NCBI GenBank assembly: GCA_015680685.1
Contig: MNCI01014538.1
Coordinates: 163,802 to 227,801, forward strand
Origin: Gnetum montanum
Lineage: Eukaryota; Streptophyta; Gnetopsida; Gnetales; Gnetaceae
DNA: 64,000 nt
Direction of reading: 5' to 3'
Of this stretch, positions 1 to 8,535 are shown piece after piece. Position numbers and translations under genes: made by a program. The notes below the pieces were generated by a model. The model was not told the DNA's origin, searched no databases, and saw nothing but the letters and a program-made list of their open reading frames with translations. Each line of letters begins with the position of its first letter. Within the stretch, counting starts at the first letter, position 1.

Positions 1-1092
1 ACTCTTGATGAGAGTACTTCTAGCAAAGTACATATCCCATTTTTGTTTAACTGAGCGAACATAAGTTAGCCGTTGTTGAAGAGCAACATTAAAAGGGTCA
101 TGTTGAAGTGCAGAGTTAAGTTGTTGCAATTCAGAATTGACATTCGCCTCAATAGACCTACGTTTCTTAGCATATTGCTTGCCCAACCAGCGAGCAAAGT
201 TGCGAATACAAGAAGTGGCACGCAACCACCAATCAATCCAACCTAAATTGCCCAATGGCCTTCTCTCTGCATTCCAAAGAGATGTCAAAAGACCTTTACT
301 AGAAGGAGTAAGAAATAAAGAGGCATTCATGCGAAAAAGTTGGTGATGTTGAGCTAAAGATTTAGAACCAAAGGTCAAAGTGAGAGAAATTGGAAAGTGG
401 TCTGAGAGGGTAGCATCAAGGTGGACCTTAACATGACCATCACAAAACCATGAGGAATAACTAGAGAAATAAAATCGATCAAGTCGCTCACAAATGCGAT
501 CAGCACCAAGCCTAAGGTTGGACCAAGTAAACCAACCTTCACGATTCACGTTAGAGCTGGCAGCATCAAAGAGACAAAAGTGCTCCTTAACATCACTCCA
601 ACTAGAAAGCTCGAGGCTGGTAAGTTGAGAAGAGGCTCCACCAACTTTATCATAAGGATGTTCGATCATATTAAAATCACCTCCAAAGAGCCAAGGAATG
701 TTAGGCAGACTGTGAAGGAGAGACTGCCAAACACTGGCCCTAGTGGTAGGAGTAGTGGGAGCATAAATATTACAAATGCCGAAAGGACCAGAAGCGCCTT
801 GAAGAGTAGCCCAAACAAAAGAGGTGTGACTACCATGAGAGAGAATTTTGTTAGACCAAGATTTATTGATAATAAGGGCTGCACCACCTTGACCAGTAAT
901 ATGATTTGTGGAAAAGACAATAGAGTCAGGTAGGATGCTATTGCCTGCAATAATTGCATCCAGAGTAGAAATTTTAACCTCTTGCAGGAGAAGGAAGTCA
1001 GGAAGTAAAGGTCGAGAGTGAATAAAAGCACTGACCACCCATGTTCGGAGGTGATTGGAGAGCCCCCGAACATTCCAAGAATAGACTAACAT
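1..1092 (-). CDS. LINE ORF2, endonuclease N-terminal part (runs off window)
   Basis: This is the start of a non-LTR retrotransposon ORF2, which nicks target DNA and then reverse-transcribes the element. Read from the ATG at 1092-1090 the frame is open for 364 codons to the window edge, with no stop. It opens with SWNVRG, typical of plant L1-type endonucleases, followed by a PDFLLLQE block (catalytic Glu), CNIYAP, GGDFN at about 670-684 and LSDHFPI at about 389-409 (the SDH catalytic His motif). The order and spacing fit the exonuclease-endonuclease-phosphatase fold. The reverse transcriptase must lie to the left, outside the window. ORF1 ends 65 bases upstream, the usual LINE layout. The open frame suggests a young insertion. 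Seen: motifs and open frame. Inferred: recent activity. Confidence 0.9.
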   Translation of the reverse strand, partial: MLVYSWNVRGLSNHLRTWVVSAFIHSRPLLPDFLLLQEVKISTLDAIIAGNSILPDSIVFSTNHITGQGGAALIINKSWSNKILSHGSHTSFVWATLQGASGPFGICNIYAPTTPTTRASVWQSLLHSLPNIPWLFGGDFNMIEHPYDKVGGASSQLTSLELSSWSDVKEHFCLFDAASSNVNREGWFTWSNLRLGADRICERLDRFYFSSYSSWFCDGHVKVHLDATLSDHFPISLTLTFGSKSLAQHHQLFRMNASLFLTPSSKGLLTSLWNAERRPLGNLGWIDWWLRATSCIRNFARWLGKQYAKKRRSIEANVNSELQQLNSALQHDPFNVALQQRLTYVRSVKQKWDMYFARSTLIKS

Positions 1093-1157
1093 CCAGAGAA
1101 GGGGGAGGAGGCCCCCGCCCTAGTTGCAGAGTTAACAATGTCTAAAGAAATCATTTC

Positions 1158-2135
1158 CTAGTTGTGATCAATGGCAGTAAAGGGATTGTGGGTGAGTAAG
1201 AGAGTTTGAGTGGATTGGTTGGACTGAAGTGTAACATCGTTGGTAAAAGGCATACCTCGATGTTTCCTACTGAGGGGAACTGTTTGAAATACGTCATCAT
1301 CAATAGGAGGGTTGTTAGAAGCTGTAAAAATGTACGGGTGTTTTCCCTTAGCCAATGAAGAAGCATGAGGAGGTGGCTTTTTGGTAACCTTACTTTGAGA
1401 CCGAGGTGTGGGAGGAGCCTTGTTGCTAATAGAGGAAACCTTAGGATCAGTAGGGGAGGATTGTTGTGATCGTGCTTGCGCTGCCTTCTTTCATAACATA
1501 AAGGGGCATGAGACAAACATATGACCCTCTTGGTGGCAGTAGTGACAAGAGTTGGGAAGGTTGTAATAGACCACCTTTTGCATATAGTTAATACCACCTG
1601 CACGCAAAATAAGTTCTCGTTTAAGAGAGTCTAAGTCCACTTCAATCATATATCGAGTCCTGCGAAGGCCACTAGGTGTACCTAAGGATTCAGTGTGTTT
1701 GATTAATCCAAGGCGAGACACAATATCCCTTTCAACTCTTTCGAAAATCAAGGGGAGATTCGGTAACTCTACAAAACAAGGGACTTTCCAAAATTCAGGA
1801 GAAGTTGGGTTGAGAGAAGGAGTCCACTTGCGAATAATCAATAAAGCATGACGATGGTGAAAGACACTAATGCTAAGAGCTTCAGAGACCATCTCTAAGT
1901 TAATAAACTCAACAAGTAGAAAAGAATTAGATAAATATCGAACATGTGAAGCTATCAAACCATGATCTTTCCAAATAGAGTTGACATGATGCAAAAAGCT
2001 AGAAGAGCGGGGTAGGTAGCCTAAAATTTGCACAAAGACATACCTGCTAGAAATGTCATGGGTGATAGATTCAAACAAATCAGCAGGAAGCTCGTAGAAC
2101 AGCTCGAAAGAAGTGGAGCCACCATCTGGCGACAT
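1158..2135 (-). pseudogene. LINE ORF1 (DUF4283-like plus zinc knuckle), one nonsense codon
   Basis: ORF1 of the same LINE, a nucleic-acid-binding gag-like protein. From the likely start (MSPDGG, 2135) it has a DUF4283-like region with the typical FWKVPCFVELPNLPL block, then a canonical CX2CX4HX4C zinc knuckle (CHYCHQEGHMFVSC, 1506-1547). A TGA at 1491-1493 stops translation four residues after the knuckle. The same frame then stays open for 110 codons of a Ser/Pro/Lys-rich tail (KKAAQARSQQSS at its start) to a natural stop at 1158-1160. The TGA therefore looks like a single nonsense change, plausibly CGA to TGA by deamination of methylated CpG. The frame is also open upstream to 2381, but that part has no ORF1 similarity I recognise and carries a DNA repeat, so I take it as 5' UTR. 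Confidence 0.85.
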
Positions 2136-2400
2136 GGCAACCGAAGGAGCTGATCTAAAACAGGTCAGAGAGCCTTCTTGTCCACGATCACAAAACAGAA
2201 CAGGCAACAAGATCTGCTTGAGATCTGCAAAGGTGCCTTGATCCGATCCGATCTCACAGGCAGCGGGATCTGCGAGGGTGCCCTGATCCGATTCGATCCA
2301 ATCTCCGTTCCTCGCTCTACCTTCGTTTGTAGATCTGAATTTTCTTGGAAAAAGTCGTAAGAAGAAAAAAATCTGAAACAATTATGGAACGCACTTCTGT
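2136..2400 (-). promoter_or_regulatory. LINE 5' UTR with a duplicated ~34-bp block
   Basis: Upstream of ORF1 lies a GC-richer stretch with two direct copies of a block reading GATCTGC(A/G)A(A/G)GGTGCC(T/C)TGATCCGAT on the plus strand, near 2221-2254 and 2268-2301. Short tandem units in the 5' UTR are common in LINEs with an internal promoter. The 5' end of the element is not sharply visible; it fades between about 2380 and 2520. Promoter function is inference. Confidence 0.4.
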
Positions 2401-2887
2401 TCAGGTATCGTGGAAGAATTATTAGTCTACTAAAAACGTTGGCACTTCGGCCAATTGGGAAGAATCCCTCCCACACTGGATTTGCATAGTGCAAACTACT
2501 TGATACGGATTCATCTAACAAAATGTTAATTGTGGAACAAAGTTGAACTAGAAAGAATGACTATAAGTACACCTCAAGCATGTTTAGAATTTTATGGTTT
2601 ATTTGGATGTTTGGAGATTTTCATTGTATTTTATGTTTATTTTTGCAAGTTTTCTATCTTTGAAAACATTTAATAATTCTTGAAAAATGTCAAATATACG
2701 TTACTATTAACTACATGCAAAAGGAATAGGGCAAGTGGTCAAGACACTCATTTCTTGATTGGGAGGTTATGCTATTGACCTTAAGTTATATTCCCTATTT
2801 AAAAAACAAACTATGTGCAAGATATGATATGTAAGTACTACCAACAATGAGATCTTAGCCTATCATTAAGAACTATAAATCCAAATT
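2400..2887. other. AT-rich non-coding stretch with a possible SINE remnant
   Basis: No coding signal. Around 2725-2800 the plus strand reads GGGCAAGTGGTCAAGACACT, which resembles a tRNA A-box region (box TRGCNNAGTGG), with a weak downstream B-box-like stretch; it could be an old tRNA-derived SINE. At 2858-2886 a short sequence (CCTATCATTAAGAACTATAA) is repeated in both copies of the tandem duplication that follows, so a fragment of a third copy may be present. Confidence 0.35.
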
Positions 2888-3365
2888 GTTCTTTTTCTTG
2901 GAGTTTTGTTTTATATGTTGGAATTGTGAAAATAATTTTTTTAAAATATATTTTTTAAGGGATCACTACTTAGAGGGATGGTGAGGTGCTTTTTCTCAAA
3001 TCCTAAAACCTAGGTTTGAGCTTGGGCACTCAAAAAATGTTTATCTTTTGCTCATCTATCACCACTTGTAGGTCTTACCTTGACAAAATAAGCATTGAGC
3101 TTTTGGGTGATCATCTTTTTACTTGAACTATTTTTTGTTGGAGTGTTTTTTTTTTGAGAAGGGGAGCCAACATGATAGTTTCCTATGCTAAGATTGTGAA
3201 AATACTTAAACTTTTTTATTTTGACAATTTTTCTTTCTTGAAGAGCCGCCTATCATTAAAAACTATGAATCCAAATTGCAAAACTGACCCTAAACCGGAC
3301 AACTAGACCTTTTTAGTAATGTTTTATTTAAATAATAAAATTTGCATCGCCAATATGGTGACAAG
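2888..3365 (+). repeat. Tandem duplication, copy 1 (~0.48 kb)
   Basis: First copy of a directly repeated block. It starts at TTCTTTTTCTTGGAG and runs through ACTTAGAGGGATGGTGAGGT, a tRNA-like AAACCTAGGTTTGAGC B-box-like stretch and CCTATGCTAAGATTGTGAA to CGCCAATATGGTGAC. By eye most positions match copy 2 at 3402-3937. The block looks like SINE-type material plus flank. It has no coding content. Confidence 0.85.
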
Positions 3366-3401
3366 TTTATATGTTATGTTGAAATTGTGAAAATACTTGG
3401 A

Positions 3402-3937
3402 AATTCTTTTTCTTGGAGTTTTTTTTATGTTGAAATTGTGAAAATAATTTTTTAAAAATATATTTTTTAATTGATCATTACTTAGAGGGATGGTGAGGTG
3501 CTTTTTCTCAAGTCCTAAAACCTAGGTTGGAGCTTGGGCGCATCCACTCAAAAAGATGTTTAGCTTTTGCTCATCTATCACCACTCGTAGGTCTTACCTT
3601 CACGAAATAAGCATTGAGCTTTTGGGTGATCATCTTTTTACTTGAACTACTTTTTACTTGAACTATTTTTTGTTGGAGTGTTTTTTTTGAGAAGGGGATC
3701 CAACATGATAGTTTCCTATGCTAAGATTGTGAAAATACTTAAACTTTTTTATTTTGATGGTTTTTCTTACTTGAAGAGCCGCCTATCATTAAGAACTATA
3801 AATCCAAATTCCAAAACTGACCCCAAAACATAATCCAAATTCCAAAACTGACCCCAAAACATAAAAAGGACAGCTCGACCTTTTTAGTAACGTTTTATTT
3901 AAATAATAAAATTTGCACCGCCAATATGGCGACAGTG
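3402..3937 (+). repeat. Tandem duplication, copy 2, with internal duplications
   Basis: Second copy of the 0.5-kb block, ending about 310 bases before the helicase ATG. It is longer than copy 1 because of internal direct repeats: TTTTTACTTGAACTA occurs twice near 3636-3672, and a 31-bp unit (AATCCAAATTCCAAAACTGA at its start) is perfectly doubled at 3801-3831 and 3832-3862. The repeat ends just before the GC-richer presumptive promoter and 5' UTR of the helicase gene, so the duplication defines its upstream region. Confidence 0.85.
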
Positions 3938-4247
3938 CCTATAAGCAGCACGGCTCCAAGTAAATAGCAAAGTGGAAAACGCTGGAATATTTAGGGCCTC
4001 ATATTTTTCTGGCTGCCTCCACGCAAAGGGCTTAGGGTTTAACAGCCCTTGCTAGGGTCGCCAAAAGCTTCTCTTCTCTTTCCATTTCGTGAGCCTCAAC
4101 CCTGCTGTAGATTTGCAATTGTAGCAGATCTCCACATTCTCTGCAAAATCCAAGCTGGATTCCTCGCAAGAGTTTCAAGCGTCGGTTTAACTCATCTGTG
4201 AAACCAGAGGAGTCAATCAAGGTTTTTGGCAATTACGTCGCTGAAAA
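3938..4247 (+). promoter_or_regulatory. Presumptive promoter and 5' UTR of the helicase gene
   Basis: This is the unique sequence between the tandem duplication and the helicase start codon. It shifts from AT-rich repeat to more balanced composition. I see no confident TATA box. An in-frame TGA lies immediately upstream of the chosen start (TGA AAA ATG), so translation cannot begin further upstream in this frame. Promoter function is inferred from position only. Confidence 0.4.
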
Positions 4248-7200
4248 ATGAGCTCTACGAAGGTTGCGAAAGCTGCGGCTTCGGCCGTTTCGCCATTGGT
4301 ACGGGCCCTCACAGGCGGCTCGAAGCCGAGGTTTTTTTCGAGCGCATTCGCTGTTCCTTACGCTTCTCGATGCCCCGGTGGGAGGGCTTGTTCGGGGTTT
4401 TTGCGAGGTTCTGGCTCTGGTTTTCCTTGCGGAGAGTTTAAGGGCGACGGAATTATTTTGGTTCGGGGGTTTCATGCTTCCCCGTCGGTTTCGGCTGAGT
4501 TTGCTGTCGCGGAGGAGGATTTTGACAGGGCCGCAGCCAACAGTGACGAGGGATTGGATATCTCCAAGCTGCAGATTGATACGGAGATTATTACCGCTCT
4601 CAAGCGCCGTGGCATCAATAGGCTTTTCCCTATCCAGGTGCCGCATTTTTTTTCGATTTTGCTGAGTTGTTTTGTTTTGTTGTTTGAGAGATTTCAATTC
4701 ATGCTTTTCGTTTAGAACCTTGCAATGTTTCATTTAGTTTATCCATCATTGGAATTAGTCTCTGGAAAATTAGGATGCTTTGTTTGCGTCCAGAGATAAA
4801 TTCGGTCTGTCGTTTAAAAACTTTCTATGAACGTTTGTGCAATAATCTGACATAGCCTTTTTGTTTCTGAGGTTCATGCTAACATAACGTTGACCATCTG
4901 CATCACGCAGTGGCGCAATTACGTAAAGAACTTGATTGATACTCCAGGTCGCTGCCTCTATATTTTAATCAAGGCTTCGACAAACTGTTCCAGAAAACAT
5001 GGCATTCATTCAAAATCCGAACAAATTTATTTTGTTTCTAATAAAGTTTAGTTTTGGGATAAGAGAAGGTAACCAGTCAATATATTTTTATGTTTGCGCA
5101 GAAAGCTGTGTTCGAGCCGGCAATGCAAGGTCGTGACATGATCGGCAGGGCAAGGACTGGAACAGGGAAGACTTTGGCATTTGGAGTCCCAATGCTGGAC
5201 AAAATTATTCGTCATAACCGACAGAATGGGTATGTTCTTGATTTGTGATTGTACATTTTCAAACCAGTTTCAAGAGGTTTTCCATTACATTGCAGTTCAA
5301 TTTGAAATGTCAAATTGATTATCGTTTTGTTCTGTTTCCTTTAGCCGTCAACTCTGAACATACATAGATATTTAGCAAAAGAAGTTATTTTTGTGAGAAC
5401 CAGAATTTTTAATGTTGCATTTCTTGTTTTCGATGCTTCTTAAATGCAGGTGTGGAATCCATCCTCTGGGTCTTGTTTTAGCCCCGACTAGGGAACTTGC
5501 TCGCCAAGTTGAAAAGGAATTCTATGAATCTGCTCCCAATGTAGCAACCCTTTGCTGCTACGGAGGGGTTAACATAAGGAGTCAGATTGAAGTACTCAGA
5601 AGGGGACTGGATGTAGTAGTGGGGACTCCAGGGCGTATTATTGATTTGATTAATCGAAATGCATTGAATTTATCTTACGTTCAAACAGTAGTGCTCGATG
5701 AAGCTGACCAAATGCTTGCTGTTGGGTTTGAAGAAGATGTAGAAACTATTATGGAAAGGTTACCCAAACAGCGCCAGGGCATGCTTTTCTCTGCTACAAT
5801 GCCGGCCTGGGTGCAAAAGCTTTCTAGAAAATATTTAAAAAGTCCTGTGGTTATTGATCTTGTAAGTTTCCCTGTTAGCGTAATTCTCAATAAATTTTTG
5901 TCTAGAACACTTCTTCCAGATGATTTTATTCTTTTCTGCTGCACTTGCTCCAGGTTGGTGAAGAAACTTTGAGGCTAGCAGACACAATCACTCTCTACTC
6001 AATTGCGGCATCTATGCGTGGCAAGCGCTCAATTTTGAGTACACTGATCAATGTAATCCTTTACAAATTTTCAACTTCAAAATTTACTCTTTCATTGATC
6101 ATCTATCTTTCTCATTTTATGGTGGCATATTGAAAATAGTTTTGTTAAACATGAAGCATCTTTTATGTTCCTTGATCAATGTGCCTCAATTATTTGTACC
6201 ATTTCTTTGAATTTTAATTTGATATCCAATCGACTTCCAGGAGCATGCCAAGGGAGAGAAATGCATAGTCTTCACTCAAACAAAGCGGGATGCCGATAAC
6301 TTATCAAGGTCTTTGCAAGGCATTCTCCAGTGTCAGGCATTGCATGGGGATATTTCACAGAACCAGCGAGAGAAAACGCTGGATGGTTTCAGAGCCGGTC
6401 GCTTCAATGTGTTAGTTGCAACAGATGTTGCTGCTCGTGGACTGGACATTCCTAATGTGGATCTGGTGTGTGGCTCATTTGAAGTTTTTAACGTTTTCCT
6501 GAAGTTTTCTTTGGACAGGTTGTACACATTCTAGCTCCGTAACTTCTGAAAATCTTAGTCTTTTCGTTTGAAAATCTGCATGTAAATGTCCAGATCATAC
6601 ATTATGAGATGCCGAGTACATCAGAGATTTTTGTACATCGATCTGGAAGAACAGGTCGTGCTGGCAAGAAGGGTAACGCCATACTAATTTACGCGGATCA
6701 ACAATTCAGACAGCTGAGGGTTATTGAACAGGATACTGGTTGCAAATTCAAAGAAGTAGGTTTTTGAACACCAGAGTAGATCTAAGCAACTTCACAGTGT
6801 TAATTTTTGTGCAGTAAACGGAAGGCCGTGTAGTTAGCGTAATTTAATGTATTTTCATCTGATTTTGATATTTTTTCGTTTGGTTGCGTGTAACAGCTCC
6901 CAAAAATTAAAGAGGACCTAGATTCTTTTAAGGATTACGATGATTATTATGATGGAGGTCGGGGTGGTGGCCGGGGTAGCCGCTTTGGTGGTTCTGACGG
7001 TGGATATGGAGGAAGGTTTGGTAGGTCAAGTAGTTTTGGTAGGTCTAGTGGTTTCGGTGGGCAGGGTTATGGTAGATCAAGTGGTGGCTATGGATCAACC
7101 TATGGTGGATCTCGGGATGGTGGCTATGGGGGATCTCGGGCTGGTGGCAATGGGGGATCTCGGGCTGGTGGCTATGGGGGATCTCGGGCTGGTGGCTATA

Positions 7201-7457
7201 AACCAAGCTATGGTGGATCTCGGGGCGGCTCCAGCAGGTAACAGTTAATTGTCATTTGACAGATGTATTGATAAATTCCTTTTTTGTTCTTTTGATTTTG
7301 AATTTTGCCGTTGACAGTCCTGGTAACATGCATTTTGTATTTTTATGATATCATAATTATCATCTTTTTGGATGTATACAGATTTAGTTCATTTTCCCTA
7401 ATATGTAATTAACTTTGTGGCAGGTTCGGTGACTCTGATGATGATTCCAGCTTTTAG
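4248..7457 (+). CDS. DEAD-box ATP-dependent RNA helicase, mitochondrial PMH/RH9/RH53 type
   Basis: ATP-dependent RNA unwinding enzyme resembling Arabidopsis PMH1/PMH2 (RH9/RH53), which assist intron splicing in mitochondria. My model has eight coding exons: 4248-4637, 5102-5229, 5450-5861, 5954-6052, 6241-6465, 6594-6755, 6897-7237, 7424-7457. All introns are GT-AG and the joined frame gives 596 aa, close to the family length of about 610. The first 80 residues are Ala/Ser/Arg-rich, as in a mitochondrial presequence. Then come the Q motif (about 102-130), ARTGTGKT (147-154), PTRELA (185-190), GG (211-212), TPGR (232-235), DEAD (256-259), SAT (287-289), IVFTQTK (352-358), [11 protein letters not shown] (376-386), [10 protein letters not shown] (403-412) and HRSGRTGR (433-440). 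All catalytic motifs are intact. The tail (about 490-583) is Gly/Arg/Ser/Tyr-rich with three GGYGGSRA-type repeats and ends [10 protein letters not shown]. Confidence 0.95.
7119..7190 (+). repeat. 24-bp coding minisatellite (three units) in the helicase tail
   Basis: Three in-frame 24-bp units (7119-7142, 7143-7166, 7167-7190) encode [16 protein letters not shown] and GGYGGSRA. They differ by a single TAT/AAT change, so they arose by recent tandem duplication. The unit length is a multiple of three, so copy-number change lengthens or shortens the Gly-rich tail without shifting the frame. RGG/GYGG tails of this kind add RNA binding in related helicases. Confidence 0.9.
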
Positions 7458-8076
7458 ATTTGGACTGGACTGAGAAAAATTTACGAGATTTTAGATTAGT
7501 GGGTTCGTTTCTTTCCATGCACCTCCTTTCAATCATGTACACCGTATCAACAATTTTGGCACGATTTAGTGTAAATATCACTGATAATCACTTGAGGGAG
7601 GGACATAAGCTGTCCATGATTATGGTTTTTTCTGGGGTGCATGTTTCTATCGTTAGCAGATTCATGCCGTTTCTGAAGTTTCTGTTTTTTTGTAAATACC
7701 GGGAGAAAATTGTCAGGATGTTTTGATATTTGTTTTAAAATGCTTTAGTAAGTTATTCTGGTCACAAGTTATAGAGAACCAACGGTGGTTTGGAAACACT
7801 AATGTAATTTTAAAACATAAATCTTTAAATTTCTTAAATGTCATTTGATGATATTGCAATATGTTGACAGTCTGCATTTTGTTGCGGGATGTTCATGCAT
7901 GTGAACTATCGACGTTAGCAAGAGCTAAAATCTGACCTCCTGTTGTTGGAAAGCATCTTCTGAATGTATTTTGTTGGTAATGCAGGAACTTTGGAAATTT
8001 ATACCCGATATGACTTTGTTAAATGGTTAGAAGCTGAGGCAATCGTCTATTCTTTCATTTTGATCCTGAGTGTGAG
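7458..8076 (+). other. Helicase 3' UTR and following non-coding DNA
   Basis: The DNA after the helicase stop codon is T-rich. The 3' UTR must lie in its first part, but I see no clear AATAAA signal that would set its end. No coding frame or repeat was recognised. Confidence 0.4.
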
Positions 8077-8532
8077 ATGGATGACTCTGATTGTACCCGA
8101 ATTCATATTTCTGTAATTGATTTTCATACGTATAATGTTGTCACCAATGCAACTACCCACCTGAATGTTATTTTTATGTCTCTGGATAAACCACCTGTAA
8201 CATCTTTAAGAATTCGGGCAGATGATTGTAGTTATTTAACTAAATGCTTCGCTGTTCGTGATCCCCTGGATTCAACAATCAGAAACTTTGAAGAATCTGT
8301 TGTAACGATTGAAGGATTTTTCTTTCAATCAAATTGTCTCTATATTCTTAAATTGGTGACCAATACATGTTGCATTTCGATATCTTCACTAAATATCTGC
8401 ATGAGGTCTACAGAGGGAATTTACTTTAGAATTAATCAACAAGAGGCTTATGATGTGCCGTGCAATTGTTTTCATCAAGCAGAAATACTGTTTCCAACCA
8501 GAGATTTTAAAATAAGTGCCCCAGGTAAGTAG
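8077..8532 (+). CDS. Unrecognised 151-codon ORF
   Basis: An open frame from ATG (MDDSDCTRIHIS) to a stop just after KISAPGK. I do not recognise the protein. It has no clear signal peptide, membrane segment, coiled coil or known motif; it is moderately rich in Cys, Ile and Ser. It lies 620 bases downstream of the helicase on the same strand and could be an extension of that transcript, a remnant exon or chance. In AT-rich DNA of this size one chance ORF of about 150 codons is not surprising, so I give it little weight. Confidence 0.15.
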   Translation: MDDSDCTRIHISVIDFHTYNVVTNATTHLNVIFMSLDKPPVTSLRIRADDCSYLTKCFAVRDPLDSTIRNFEESVVTIEGFFFQSNCLYILKLVTNTCCISISSLNICMRSTEGIYFRINQQEAYDVPCNCFHQAEILFPTRDFKISAPGK

Positions 8533-8535
8533 AAA

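Noticed and set aside
666-1073. 135-codon hydrophobic ORF on the minus strand
   Set aside because: It overlaps the LINE ORF2 endonuclease in another frame; the neighbouring frame carries the real endonuclease motifs.
1151-1603. 150-codon ORF on the minus strand
   Set aside because: It is a shifted reading of LINE ORF1; the true frame holds the zinc knuckle and continues after the TGA at 1491.
4233-4733. 166-codon antisense ORF over helicase exon 1
   Set aside because: Shadow of a GC-richer coding exon; it has no own motifs and crosses the intron.
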